DNA of 64,000 nt from Actinoplanes siamensis. GTDB taxonomy: Bacteria > Actinomycetota > Actinomycetes > Mycobacteriales > Micromonosporaceae. The notes under the pieces were generated by a model. That model had not been told where the DNA came from, ran no database searches, and saw nothing but the letters and a program-made list of their open reading frames with translations. Both the position numbers and the translations under genes were made by a program. Below are positions 8,736 through 19,051 of this stretch, piece after piece; the first letter of the stretch is position 1; each line of letters opens with the position of its first letter. The stretch is taken from the NCBI RefSeq assembly GCF_016862395.1, contig NZ_BOMW01000009.1, positions 1-64,000 on the forward strand, in the 5' to 3' direction.

Positions 8736-10223
8736 ATGAAGCCGCAGATCTGGTTTCTGACCGGCAGCCAGCACCTGTACGGGGCGGAGACACTCCAGCA
8801 GGTCGCCGACCAGTCCGCTGAGATCCAGCGCACCCTGGCGGCCGGCCTGGGCGCCGAGCTCGTCACACGCCCGGTGCTCACCGACTCCGGCGCGATCAAG
8901 CAGGTGATGCTGGACGCGAACAGCGATCCCGACGTGATCGGTGTGATCGCGTGGATGCACACGTTCTCGCCGGCGAAGATGTGGATCTCCGGCCTGGACG
9001 CGCTGCGCAAACCGCTGCTGCACCTGCACACCCAGCACAACATCTCGCTGCCCTGGGAGTCCATCGACATGGACTTCATGAACCTCAACCAGGCCGCGCA
9101 CGGCGACCGGGAGTTCGGGTTCATCCAGGCCCGGCTGGGCGTGCCGCGCAAGACGGTGGCCGGGCACGTGTCCGACCCGTCGGTGGCGGCCCGGATCGAC
9201 GGCTGGGCCAAGGCCGCGGCCGGCCTGCAGCGCCTGCGCACCCTGCGGCTGGCCCGCTTCGGCGACAACATGCGCGACGTGGCCGTCACCGAGGGCGACA
9301 AGGTCGAGGCCGAGCTGCGGTTCGGCGTCTCGGTCAACACGTACGGGGTGAACGACCTGGTCGCCGTCGTCGACGCGGTCGGCGAGAAGGCGATCGACGA
9401 CCTGATCGACGAGTACATCGAGCTCTACGACCTGGTCCCGGAGCTGGCCAAGGGCGGCGAGCGGCACGACTCGCTGCGCTACGGCGCGCGGATCGAAGCC
9501 GGTCTGCGGCAGTTCCTCACCGAGGGCGGCTTCGGCGCCTTCACCACGAACTTCGAGGACCTCGGCGGCCTGCGCCAGCTGCCCGGCCTGGCCGTGCAGC
9601 GGCTGATGGCCGACGGTTACGGCTTCGGCGGCGAGGGCGACTGGAAGACCTCCGCGCTGCTGGCCACGGTCAAGGCGATGGGCGCCGGCACCGGCCGCGG
9701 CACCTCCTTCATGGAGGACTACACCTACCACTTCGGTCCGGGCGAGCCGAAGATCCTCGGCGCGCACATGCTGGAGGTCTGCCCCACCATCGCCTCCGCG
9801 CGCCCGCGCGTGGAGATCCACCCGCTGGGCATCGGCGGCCGCGAGGACCCGGTCCGCCTGGTCTTCGACGCCGCGCCGGGCCCCGGCGTGGTGGTCGGCC
9901 TGGCCGACCTCGGCGACCGGTTCCGCCTGGTGGCGAACGTGATCGACGTGGTCGCGCCGGACGAGCCGCTGCCGAACTTGCCAGTCGCCCGCGCGGTGTG
10001 GAAGCCTGCGCCGTCGCTGTCGACATCTGCCGAGTGCTGGCTCACCGCGGGCGGACCGCACCACACCGTCCTCACCCAGGCCGTCGGCGCCGAGGTCCTG
10101 CGGGACTTCGCGACGATGGCCCAGACCGAGCTGCTGCTCATCGATGACCGCACCACGACCGACGACTTCGCCGATCGAGTGCGGTGGAACCAGGCGTACC
10201 ACCGCCTGGCCCGCCCCCTGTAA
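8736..10223 (+). CDS. araA: L-arabinose isomerase
   Basis: AraA converts L-arabinose to L-ribulose in the cytoplasm, the first step of bacterial arabinose use, with a divalent metal such as Mn2+. The 495-residue protein has the usual family length. It begins [16 protein letters not shown] and carries the metal and catalytic residues in expected positions: Glu300 ([12 protein letters not shown]), Glu327 ([12 protein letters not shown]), His344 ([13 protein letters not shown]) and His443 (GGPHHTVL). ATG 8736 is chosen because AAGGA lies 5 nt upstream and the protein starts as in the family; an in-frame ATG at 8685 would add 17 odd residues. It is followed 28 bp later by the sugar-binding lipoprotein. 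No araB kinase or araD epimerase is nearby. Confidence 0.97.
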   Translation: MKPQIWFLTGSQHLYGAETLQQVADQSAEIQRTLAAGLGAELVTRPVLTDSGAIKQVMLDANSDPDVIGVIAWMHTFSPAKMWISGLDALRKPLLHLHTQHNISLPWESIDMDFMNLNQAAHGDREFGFIQARLGVPRKTVAGHVSDPSVAARIDGWAKAAAGLQRLRTLRLARFGDNMRDVAVTEGDKVEAELRFGVSVNTYGVNDLVAVVDAVGEKAIDDLIDEYIELYDLVPELAKGGERHDSLRYGARIEAGLRQFLTEGGFGAFTTNFEDLGGLRQLPGLAVQRLMADGYGFGGEGDWKTSALLATVKAMGAGTGRGTSFMEDYTYHFGPGEPKILGAHMLEVCPTIASARPRVEIHPLGIGGREDPVRLVFDAAPGPGVVVGLADLGDRFRLVANVIDVVAPDEPLPNLPVARAVWKPAPSLSTSAECWLTAGGPHHTVLTQAVGAEVLRDFATMAQTELLLIDDRTTTDDFADRVRWNQAYHRLARPL

Positions 10224-10251
10224 CACCGCTCTCTCAAAGAGGAGAACCACC

Positions 10252-11376
10252 GTGAAATACACCCGGCTCATGGCGGCCCTGGGCGCCGCCACGCTGGTCA
10301 CGACCATGGCCGCCTGTGGCTCTTCGGAGAAGACCACGGAGAAGGAGGCTGGCAGCGGGAACAACTCCGGGGCGCTGATCGGCATCACCATGCCGACCAA
10401 GTCCTCGGAGCGCTGGATCCACGACGGCGACAACCTCAAGACGCAGCTCGAGGGCCTGGGCTACAAGGTCGACCTGCAGTACGCGGAGAACGACATCCCG
10501 ACGCAGACCCAGCAGCTGGACAGCCAGATCACCAAGGGCGCCAAGCTGCTGATCATCGCGTCGATCGACGGCACCGCGCTCTCCACCCAGCTGGACAACG
10601 CCAAGGCCGCGAACATCCCGGTCATCGCGTACGACCGGCTGATCCGGGACAACGCGAACGTGGACTACTACACCACCTTCGACAACTTCAAGGTCGGTGT
10701 GCAGCAGGCCACCTCGCTGCTGACCGGGCTGGGCGTGCTCAAGGCGGACGGCAGCAAGGGCGACGCGAAGGGCCCGTTCAACGTCGAGCTGTTCGCCGGC
10801 TCGCCGGACGACAACAACGCGACCTTCTTCTTCAACGGCGCGAAGAGCATCCTCGACCCGTACATCAAGGACGGCACGCTGGTCGTGAAGTCCGGCCAGA
10901 CCGACTTCAAGACGGTCGCCACCCTGCGCTGGGACCCGGAGACCGCCCAGAAGCGCATGGAGAACATCCTGACCTCCACCTACAAGGGCTCGGTCAAGGT
11001 CAACGGCGTGCTCTCCCCGTACGACGGCATCTCGATCGGCATCCTGTCGGCCCTGAAGTCCGGCGGTTACGGCACCGACGGCAAGTACCCGATCGTCACC
11101 GGCCAGGACGCCGAGCTCGCGTCGGTCAAGTCGATCATCAAGGGTGAGCAGTACTCCACCATCTACAAGGACACCCGTCAGCTGGCCAAGGTCACCGGCG
11201 AGATGGCCGACGCCATCCTGAAGGGCCAGACCCCGCAGACGAACAACACCACCGACTACGACAACGGCAAGAAGGTCGTCCCGGCCCAGCTGCTGCAGTC
11301 GGTCGTCGTCGACAAGGACAACTACCAGAAGGAAATCGTCGACAGCGGCTACTACACGGTCGACCAGCTGAAGTGA
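10252..11376 (+). CDS. chvE: Monosaccharide-binding lipoprotein of ABC transporter (ChvE type)
   Basis: This is the extracellular sugar-binding component of a multiple-monosaccharide ABC importer. Residues 1-22 form a lipoprotein signal ending in the lipobox TMAAC, so Cys22 would be lipidated. The mature part has the family sequences [60 protein letters not shown] and [19 protein letters not shown]. ChvE-type proteins bind arabinose, glucose, galactose or xylose; arabinose is suggested by the adjacent araA. The start is GTG 10252 after AGAGGAGAA. The gene is 374 codons. A strong hairpin follows it, and the ATPase gene begins 70 bp downstream. Confidence 0.95.
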   Translation: MKYTRLMAALGAATLVTTMAACGSSEKTTEKEAGSGNNSGALIGITMPTKSSERWIHDGDNLKTQLEGLGYKVDLQYAENDIPTQTQQLDSQITKGAKLLIIASIDGTALSTQLDNAKAANIPVIAYDRLIRDNANVDYYTTFDNFKVGVQQATSLLTGLGVLKADGSKGDAKGPFNVELFAGSPDDNNATFFFNGAKSILDPYIKDGTLVVKSGQTDFKTVATLRWDPETAQKRMENILTSTYKGSVKVNGVLSPYDGISIGILSALKSGGYGTDGKYPIVTGQDAELASVKSIIKGEQYSTIYKDTRQLAKVTGEMADAILKGQTPQTNNTTDYDNGKKVVPAQLLQSVVVDKDNYQKEIVDSGYYTVDQLK

Positions 11377-11383
11377 TCTGGGT

Positions 11384-11420
11384 TCCGCGCCCCGCCCGCC
11401 GCCGGCGGGCGGGGCGCGGA
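11384..11420 (+). other. 17-bp perfect hairpin between chvE and mmsA
   Basis: The left arm is 11384-11400 and the right arm 11404-11420, perfectly complementary over 17 bp with a 3-nt loop (GCC). There is no U-tract. It lies 8 bp after the chvE stop and about 27 bp before the mmsA start, whose AGGAGG follows at 11435-11440. Such hairpins after binding-protein genes commonly protect the upstream mRNA or reduce read-through, so that the binding protein is made in excess over the membrane parts. Confidence 0.8.
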
Positions 11421-11446
11421 CTTCCTCGGCCCTTAGGAGGGTCTTC

Positions 11447-12978
<1,532 letters not shown>

Positions 12979-12982
<4 letters not shown>

Positions 12983-14226
12983 CCGTCGCACCCACCAATG
13001 CCGAACTGTCCATGGACGAGGGACCGGCCGGTGCCCGGAACAAGGTGACGCGAAAGGTCAACTTCGACCTGAAGTCGAGCGGCATCTACATCGCGCTCGC
13101 CCTGCTGGTGCTGGGCTTCACCGTGGCGACCGGTGGCGACCTGCTGGCGCCGCAGAACCTCAGCAACATCATCGTGCAGTACTCGTACATCCTGGTGCTC
13201 GCGATCGGTATGGTGTTGATCATCATCGCCGGCCACATCGACCTCTCGGTCGGCTCGGTGGTCGCCGCGACCGGCGCGTTCGCCGCGGTCATGATGGTCG
13301 ACTGGCACCTGTCCTGGCCGATCGCGGTGATCGTCACGCTGATCTTCGGCGCGGTGATCGGCGCCTGGCAGGGCTACTGGGTGGCGTACTTCGGCATCCC
13401 CGCCTTCATCGTCACCCTCGCGGGCATGCTGCTGTTCCGCGCGATCACCTACATGATCCTCGGCAACAAGGGCATCGGCCCGTTCCCGGACGAGATCCGC
13501 ACCCTGGCCAACGGCTTCACCCCCGGCTTCCTCAACAACGTCGGGCTCGGCCCGCTGGGTGGCGCCGACCTGTTCAGCATCCTCGTCGGCATCCTGGTCG
13601 TGGTCGCGCTGGTCTTCGTGCAGTGGCGTGCCCGCGCCGGCCGGATCCGCTACAACCAGGCCGTCGACCCGATGTGGCTGTTCGTCCTCAAGGTCGCCGG
13701 CCCGGCCGTCCTGGTGATGTTCCTGGTCGTGCAGCTGGCCCGGTTCCGCAACCTGCCGTGGGTGCTCGTGCTGCTCGCGGCGCTGGTGGTGGGCTACACC
13801 TTCGTCACCAACCGGGCCGTGTTCGGCCGCCAGATCTACGCGGTCGGTGGCAACCTGCAGGCCGCGACGCTCTCCGGTGTCAAGGTCAAGTCGGTCGTCT
13901 TCTGGCTGTTCGTCAACATGGGCGTGCTGTCCGCGGTCGCCGGCATCATCTTCGCCGGCCGGCTGAACCTGGCCGGCCCGACCGCCGGCAACAGCTTCGA
14001 GCTCGACGCCATCGCCGCCGCCTTCATCGGCGGCGCGGCGGTGCAGGGCGGCGTCGGCAAGGTGGTCGGCGCGATCACCGGTGGCCTCATCATGGGTGTC
14101 ATCAACAACGGCGCCGGCCTGCTGGGCTGGCAGACCGAGAAGGTCATGCTGGCGAAGGGCATCGTGCTGCTCGCCGCTGTCGCCTTCGACGTGTGGAGCA
14201 AGCGCCGCACCGCCGGCGCGAAGTGA
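12979..14226 (+). CDS. mmsB: Multiple-monosaccharide ABC transporter permease
   Basis: The 415-residue inner-membrane permease (GguB/XylH type) forms the sugar channel with the tandem ATPase. Hydrophobic helices fill the chain, with family segments [20 protein letters not shown] (about residues 85-104), [40 protein letters not shown] and [20 protein letters not shown]. An extra cytoplasmic loop around residues 215-240 is usual for this subgroup. GTG 12979 overlaps the ATPase stop (GTGA), so the two are translationally coupled. A terminator hairpin lies 27 bp after the stop. Confidence 0.95.
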
Positions 14227-14252
14227 GCGGTTCCCTCCGGTAACCGGACGAA

Positions 14253-14289
14253 GACGGCAGCCGCGCGGCACTCCCGCACGGCTGCCGTC
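14253..14289. terminator. Bidirectional terminator hairpin
   Basis: GACGGCAGCCG (14253-14263) pairs perfectly with CGGCTGCCGTC (14279-14289) around a 15-nt loop. It sits between the ends of the convergent mmsB and DUF1501 genes and could end transcription from either side. There is no long U-run, as is common in high-GC actinobacteria. Confidence 0.7.
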
Positions 14290-14296
14290 GCTGTCT

Positions 14297-15535
14297 CTAC
14301 CGCGCCGTGGCCAGCCCGAACGACGTGGGCCGCACACCCGGGAAGACGCCCTCCAGCGAGCCGAAGCCGCAGCGCTTCTGCAGCAGCTCGCCGATCACCG
14401 AGCGGTAGTCGCTGGTCGCGGCCAGATCACCGGCGACCAGCGCGCCGGGGGCGAGACCCGGCCAGTCGCCGTACACCCGCCCGCCCCGGATCCCGCCGCC
14501 GAGCAGCAGCATCGCGTTGCCGTGCCCGTGGTCGGCGCCCTTCGACGCGTTCTCCTGCACCCGCCTGCCGAACTCGCTGATGGTCAGCACTGTCACGTGG
14601 TCCATGGCGGCGCCCAGGTCGGTGCCGAACGCGGCCAGGGCCGCGGCCAGCTCGGCCAGGTTGTCGTACATCCGCTGGCCCTTGGTCGCCGGGCCCAGCC
14701 CCTGGTGCATATCCCAGTCGCCGCAGTCGACAGCCGCCGTGACCAGGCCGGCCTTCGCCTTGATCAGCCGCGCCACGTCGCGCAGCGCGGCACCCAGCTC
14801 GGTGTCCGGATAGGTGGCGGCCGGGGCGTACCCGGACTTGCGGATCACGTCCGTCGCGGACAGCGCGCGGTCCGCCGACCTCGCCGGAGCCGCCAGGGCG
14901 GCCGGCGCGTCCGCGTACATCGCCCGCAGCGCCGCGGCCATCGGCCGCTTCCCCTCGCCGGCCAGGGTGAACCCGTCGATGCTGGCCATCGGCACGTCGT
15001 CGGCCGCGCCCAGCAGGACCCGGGCCGGCATCGCCTGTCCCAGCGACACGCCGGCCAGCGGCACCGCCGCGCCGGTCAACCCGAGCATCCGGTCCAGCCA
15101 GCCGCTGCGGATCGACGTGCCGGGCGCGGCGTTCTCCAGCGCCTCCATCGCGGCGAAGTGCGAGCGCGTCGGGTTCGGCTGCCCCACGGCGTGCACGGCG
15201 GCCAGCCGGCCGCTCTGCCAGAACGGCAGGAGCGGCGCGAGCGCGGGGTGCAGGCCGAAGGTCCCGTCACCCGCGATGATCCTGTTCTTCGGTACGGCGA
15301 TGGACGGCCGCGCCGCGTAGTAGCCCGGATCCCCGACCGGGGCGATCGCGGAAAGCCCGTCGAAGCCGCCGCGCAGCGACACCACGACCAGCGTGTCCCC
15401 GGTGTACCCGGCCGGCTCCGCGGCGAACGCCATCCGGGTGCTCAGCGCCGCCCCGGCCAGGCCGGCGAGCCCCGCGCCGAGCAGCTTGCGGCGGGAGGGC
15501 CCGCAACACGGTTCGGTCGTCGTCTTCATGATCAC
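14297..15535 (-). CDS. DUF1501 family secreted protein (Tat)
   Basis: The 412-residue protein starts with a twin-arginine signal (GPSRRKLLGAGLAGLAGAAL) and an Ala-x-Ala site near residue 38, so it should be exported folded. DUF1501 proteins share a sulfatase/alkaline-phosphatase-like fold. Visible family segments are TLVVVSLRGGFDGLSAIAP, SHFAAMEALENAAPG, TVLTISEFGRRVQENASKGA and DHGHGNAMLLLGGGIRGGRV, where the Asp-His-Gly-His cluster could bind metal. The substrate is unknown. The GTG start overlaps the stop of the DUF1800 gene by GTGA, so the pair is translated together, the usual arrangement of these two families. Confidence 0.9.
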   Translation of the reverse strand: MIMKTTTEPCCGPSRRKLLGAGLAGLAGAALSTRMAFAAEPAGYTGDTLVVVSLRGGFDGLSAIAPVGDPGYYAARPSIAVPKNRIIAGDGTFGLHPALAPLLPFWQSGRLAAVHAVGQPNPTRSHFAAMEALENAAPGTSIRSGWLDRMLGLTGAAVPLAGVSLGQAMPARVLLGAADDVPMASIDGFTLAGEGKRPMAAALRAMYADAPAALAAPARSADRALSATDVIRKSGYAPAATYPDTELGAALRDVARLIKAKAGLVTAAVDCGDWDMHQGLGPATKGQRMYDNLAELAAALAAFGTDLGAAMDHVTVLTISEFGRRVQENASKGADHGHGNAMLLLGGGIRGGRVYGDWPGLAPGALVAGDLAATSDYRSVIGELLQKRCGFGSLEGVFPGVRPTSFGLATAR

Positions 15536-17028
15536 CTCAGCTGGAAGGACGGCGCGTCGAGGACGAGCGCGATCAGGTACGGAGCGTGCCCGGCGAGCGA
15601 CTTGTCGAGAGAAGAGTTCGGCGACTTCCCGGCGACACTGAGCACCGCGGCGGTGTGCGCCGGCGGCAACGTCGTGCCGATCAGCCGGACGGCGAGCGCG
15701 TCGACCAGCCCGCCGTACGTCGCCGGCAGCGCCGGGACCAGCGAGCGCAGCAGATCCGCGGGACGGGTCAGCTGCTTCGGGTACCAGCCGGCCGCCAGGT
15801 TCAGGTGCAGGTTGCAGCGCAGCAGGAACGCCGACGGGGACGCCCAGGGCGCCGCGGTGTCCGGGTAGCCGTTCGGCGGCGTCCAGCGGAACGGCGCGTT
15901 CCCGGCCTGGACCAGGACCTCGTAGAGCGCGTCCAGGCCCTTCACGCCGCTCACCTCCGGGCGCAGGCCCAGCGCCCGCACCGCGGCGATCAGGTCCTCG
16001 AACGGGGTGCGGACCTTCCGGCCGGTCGACGCGGCGAACTCGGGTGAGGCGAACAGGGCGCGCAGCACCGGGACGATCGCGGTGTCGTTGTCCAGGTACA
16101 CCTGGGCCAGGCGGGCGACGAGGGCGGCCGGGGGCTCGTCGGCGACGAAGCGGACACCGAGCTTGCGGGCGATGGTCTTCGCGGTGGCCGGGTGCCGGGC
16201 CAGGTGGTCCAGGAAGGCGAGCGCCGCCGACTCGCCGTCGCCCGCCGTGTTGGCGTGGCGGAAGCCGAGGATGTCGACGGCCCCCGTGGCGTGCGCCGAC
16301 GCGTCGTACACGTAATTGCCCGCCTTGCTCACCGTCATGCCGGTCAGCAGCCGGGCGGCGTCCCGGACGTCGGACTCGTCGAAGACGAGGCCGACCGTGT
16401 GCAGCTCCATCAGCTCACGGGCGTAGTTCTCGTTCGGGTGCGCCCCGGAGGAGGAACGCTGGTCCAGGTAGGTCAGCATGGCCGGGTGCCGGGCGGCGTC
16501 CTTGAGCATGTCGGCGAAACGGCCGAAGGTGTGCCTGCGGATCACCCGGGCGTCGTAGTCGCACCGGCTGTCCCAGATGCCGCTGGACGGCGCGGCGACG
16601 TGCAGGTGGTTCGCCCAGAAGCCGGCGACCACCTCGAACAGCTGGCGCTCGCTCCACGCGGCCCGGGCGATCGCGGCCCGGCCCAGCTGGCGGAAGCCCT
16701 CGTAGGAGTTCTTCGGCAGGGCCGCGCGGACCTCGGCCGGGGTGGCGTCGGCCAGCGGGAGCCGCCGCAGCAGCCGGTCGCAGTCCGCGTCGGCGATCCG
16801 CTGGGGGGCCAGCTGGCGGTCCAGCCACGCGGTCGCGCCCAGCTGGCGGGCCTCGGCCAGCGACTGCGGGGTGAAACCGAAGGTGGCGCGGCGCAGCAGG
16901 TGGGCGATCGGGTCGCTGTCCAGCCTCAGCCCGGGCGCGGCGGCCGCCGCCGGCGCCGGCGCGTCGAGGACCAACCCGGCGGTCACGGCGGCGGTTCCGG
17001 CGATGAGGGTACGGCGCGTCGTCGTCAC
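15532..17028 (-). CDS. DUF1800 family secreted protein (Tat)
   Basis: The protein belongs to DUF1800, an uncharacterised family almost always encoded next to DUF1501. From GTG 17028 it has 498 residues and a twin-arginine signal (VTTTRRTLIAGTAAVTAGLV) followed by AAAAAPG. The core shows HLLRRATFGFTPQSLAEARQ, a WANHLHV segment, NENYARELMELHTVGL, ARLLTGMT and TPFEDLIAAVRALGLRPEV. I prefer GTG 17028 to ATG 17118 because the longer form buries the signal behind 30 unrelated residues. It heads a two-gene unit and is divergent from the ROK gene with about 115 bp between starts. Confidence 0.88.
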   Translation of the reverse strand: MTTTRRTLIAGTAAVTAGLVLDAPAPAAAAAPGLRLDSDPIAHLLRRATFGFTPQSLAEARQLGATAWLDRQLAPQRIADADCDRLLRRLPLADATPAEVRAALPKNSYEGFRQLGRAAIARAAWSERQLFEVVAGFWANHLHVAAPSSGIWDSRCDYDARVIRRHTFGRFADMLKDAARHPAMLTYLDQRSSSGAHPNENYARELMELHTVGLVFDESDVRDAARLLTGMTVSKAGNYVYDASAHATGAVDILGFRHANTAGDGESAALAFLDHLARHPATAKTIARKLGVRFVADEPPAALVARLAQVYLDNDTAIVPVLRALFASPEFAASTGRKVRTPFEDLIAAVRALGLRPEVSGVKGLDALYEVLVQAGNAPFRWTPPNGYPDTAAPWASPSAFLLRCNLHLNLAAGWYPKQLTRPADLLRSLVPALPATYGGLVDALAVRLIGTTLPPAHTAAVLSVAGKSPNSSLDKSLAGHAPYLIALVLDAPSFQLR

Positions 17029-17143
17029 GAGAATTGCTTCGGCCCGCGCGGCCGGGCCCGTCGCGGCCGCAACCGTGACTAACGCGTCCGCAATCCACGA
17101 GCACCCGTGACCGGACACCGGTGACGGACGTAGGCTTCTGCTC

Positions 17144-18193
17144 GTGGATCAGGCTGAAGCGGTACGTACCCCGTCGTCCTGGGTCGTCGTCGGGCTCGAC
17201 AACGGCGGCACCTGCAACAACGCCACAGTCCTCGACGCGACCGGGCAGTTCCTGGTGAACAACCTGGTGGAAAACCCGTCCCGGGTGCTGGACGGGCCGG
17301 AGTCGGCCGTCGAGTCGCTCGCCGAGGCGTTCGCCAACATCCTGGAGCTGACCAGCACGCCGCTGTCCCTGGTCCGCGCCGTCGGCCTGGACACCCCCGG
17401 CCCGGCCAGCGCCGACGGGGTGATCTCCTCCAAGGGCGCGACCAACTTCAACCAGATCTCCTGGCACGGGTTCGACATCCGCAGCGCCCTGCAGGCCCGC
17501 CTCGGCCTCCCGGTGATCTACAACAACGACGCCAACGCCGCGGCGCTCTACGCCCACCACCGGCACTTCGGCACCGCCGCGATGGAGACGTCGTCGGTCG
17601 CCGCGATCGTCGGCACCGGCCTCGGCGGTGGCGTGGTGGAGAACGGGCGGGTGGTGAAGGGCGCGGCCGGCATGGCGGGGGAGCTCGGCCACGTGCAGAT
17701 CCCGCTGCACGGCGTGCTCGAGGAGGACCAGCCCGTGCCGGTCTGCAACTGCGGGTTCGAGGGTGACGTGGAGGCGATCGCGTCACTCACCGGGATCAAG
17801 AACAACCTGCTGCCGTACTGGGTGAAGCGTTTCCCGGACCACCCGCTCGCCGCCGAGCCGGTGGACAGGGCGGCCAAGCTGCTGCGCGGGTACGGGGAGA
17901 AGGATGATCCGCTCGCCACGGCGGTCTTCACGCAGCAGGCGCGGGCGATCGGCAAGCTGTTCACGATCGCCGCGAACTTCACCGATCCGGCGGCGTACTT
18001 CCTGGGCGGCGGTGTGGTGGAGGCGGCGCCGCACTTCCGGCAGTGGTTCCTGAACACGGTCCGGGAGAACACCCAGCTCCGTGACGAGCAGGCCAAGGCG
18101 GCTACGTTCGCCCTGGTCGCCGATCTGGACATGGCCGGCGCGCGGGGCGCCGCGGTCGCGGCCCTCGACGCCGTCTCCACAGGCGTCCGCTGA
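17144..18193 (+). CDS. ROK family protein (glucokinase-like) with altered zinc motif
   Basis: The 349-residue protein has the ROK fold of sugar kinases: an N-terminal phosphate-binding loop (VVGLDNGGTCNNATVLDATG, where DIGGT is usual), VRAVGLDTPGPASADGV, YNNDANAAALYAHH (sugar-binding Asn-Asp), IVGTGLGGGVVENGRVV and the EGH-type motif GELGHVQIPL. The zinc motif normally reads CxCGxxGCxE; here it is CNCGFEGDVEA, so the third Cys is replaced by Asp. There is no N-terminal HTH, so it is a kinase-type rather than a repressor-type ROK. Substrate unknown; glucose or a related hexose is possible. The start is GTG 17144. Confidence 0.85.
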   Translation: MDQAEAVRTPSSWVVVGLDNGGTCNNATVLDATGQFLVNNLVENPSRVLDGPESAVESLAEAFANILELTSTPLSLVRAVGLDTPGPASADGVISSKGATNFNQISWHGFDIRSALQARLGLPVIYNNDANAAALYAHHRHFGTAAMETSSVAAIVGTGLGGGVVENGRVVKGAAGMAGELGHVQIPLHGVLEEDQPVPVCNCGFEGDVEAIASLTGIKNNLLPYWVKRFPDHPLAAEPVDRAAKLLRGYGEKDDPLATAVFTQQARAIGKLFTIAANFTDPAAYFLGGGVVEAAPHFRQWFLNTVRENTQLRDEQAKAATFALVADLDMAGARGAAVAALDAVSTGVR

Positions 18194-18413
18194 TCCCCGC
18201 CCGCGGCCCGCAGCGACGCGCGCCGCGGCTCGACCCACGACGCGCGCCGCGTTTCTCCGTCCGCGCGAGGCGCTTGGTGGGCGCGAGTGCGGCGCGGCTC
18301 GTGGTTTCAGCTGGCAGTCATGGTTGTTCGAAGGGCGTCGGGAGAACCATGAGGGCCAGTCGGGGTGCGGGAGGCGCGGCAGGGCCGGAGTGGGGCGGCG
18401 GTCGCGTGGGTGG

Positions 18414-18474
18414 GCTGCCCGGGGAGTACGGGCAGCGGGGAACCGCGCGCCGCCCCCTGGAAGGGAGCGGCGCG
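18414..18474. terminator. Two adjacent hairpins between convergent ROK and STAS genes
   Basis: The first hairpin pairs GCTGCCCG (18414-18421) with CGGGCAGC (18429-18436). The second pairs CGCGCCGC (18446-18453) with GCGGCGCG (18467-18474), with extra CCCT/AGGG pairing inside. They lie in a 307-bp gap (18194-18500) that has no gene; near its left end CGACGCGCGCCGCG occurs twice. The position between converging genes suggests transcription termination. Confidence 0.6.
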
Positions 18475-18500
18475 ACGGGGCTGGGCGGTGGATGTGCCGC

Positions 18501-18836
18501 TCAGTCTTCTTTCAACGCTGTGGCGACGTCGGGGAACATCGGCAGGTAGTCGGTCAGGCCGAGAGTGTCGAAGAGGCGGCGGAGGAAACCGGACGGCGCG
18601 GCGAGGCGGACCCAGCCGCCGCGTTCCATGGCGCGGCCGTGGGCGGTGACCAGGACACCGACGCCCATCGAGTCGCAGAAGTCGAGGCCGGCGACGTCCA
18701 CCACGACACGCGGGGTGGGACGCTCGACCAGGCGGCCGAGGTTGGCCTTGAGAGCGGGCGCGGTATCGATGTCCAGGGAACCGCGCAGGACGAGGACGGC
18801 CGTGTTCGGTGGATGGTGCGCGACCGATACCTGCAT
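18501..18836 (-). CDS. STAS-domain anti-sigma factor antagonist
   Basis: The 111-residue protein is a single STAS domain. It starts MQVSVAHHPPNTAVLVLRGS, has the sheet-helix pattern of SpoIIAA/RsbV proteins and the phosphorylation loop DFCDSMGVGVLVTAH with Ser56 as the expected target. Such proteins bind an anti-sigma kinase when unphosphorylated and release a sigma factor. No kinase, phosphatase or sigma gene is adjacent, so its partner must be elsewhere. ATG 18836 is chosen because the domain begins there; the longer frame adds sequence without homology. Confidence 0.9.
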   Translation of the reverse strand: MQVSVAHHPPNTAVLVLRGSLDIDTAPALKANLGRLVERPTPRVVVDVAGLDFCDSMGVGVLVTAHGRAMERGGWVRLAAPSGFLRRLFDTLGLTDYLPMFPDVATALKED

Positions 18837-19051
18837 TGTGCTGAGTTCTTCCGTTCGGGGGGCGAGCCCCAGTTCCGATCTCCTGGCCCATGCGGTACCG
18901 GCGGCGTCCGCGTGGCGAAGTACACGCCGGTATGCGACCTCTCCGCGGCCGACGCCGGCCACTGTGTGAAGTCTCGCTTCCCCGCGAGCCACGAGATCGA
19001 AACTGGGGGTGGAAGGTCAACCCTATGCGAGCCCACCCACACGCGCAGTGT

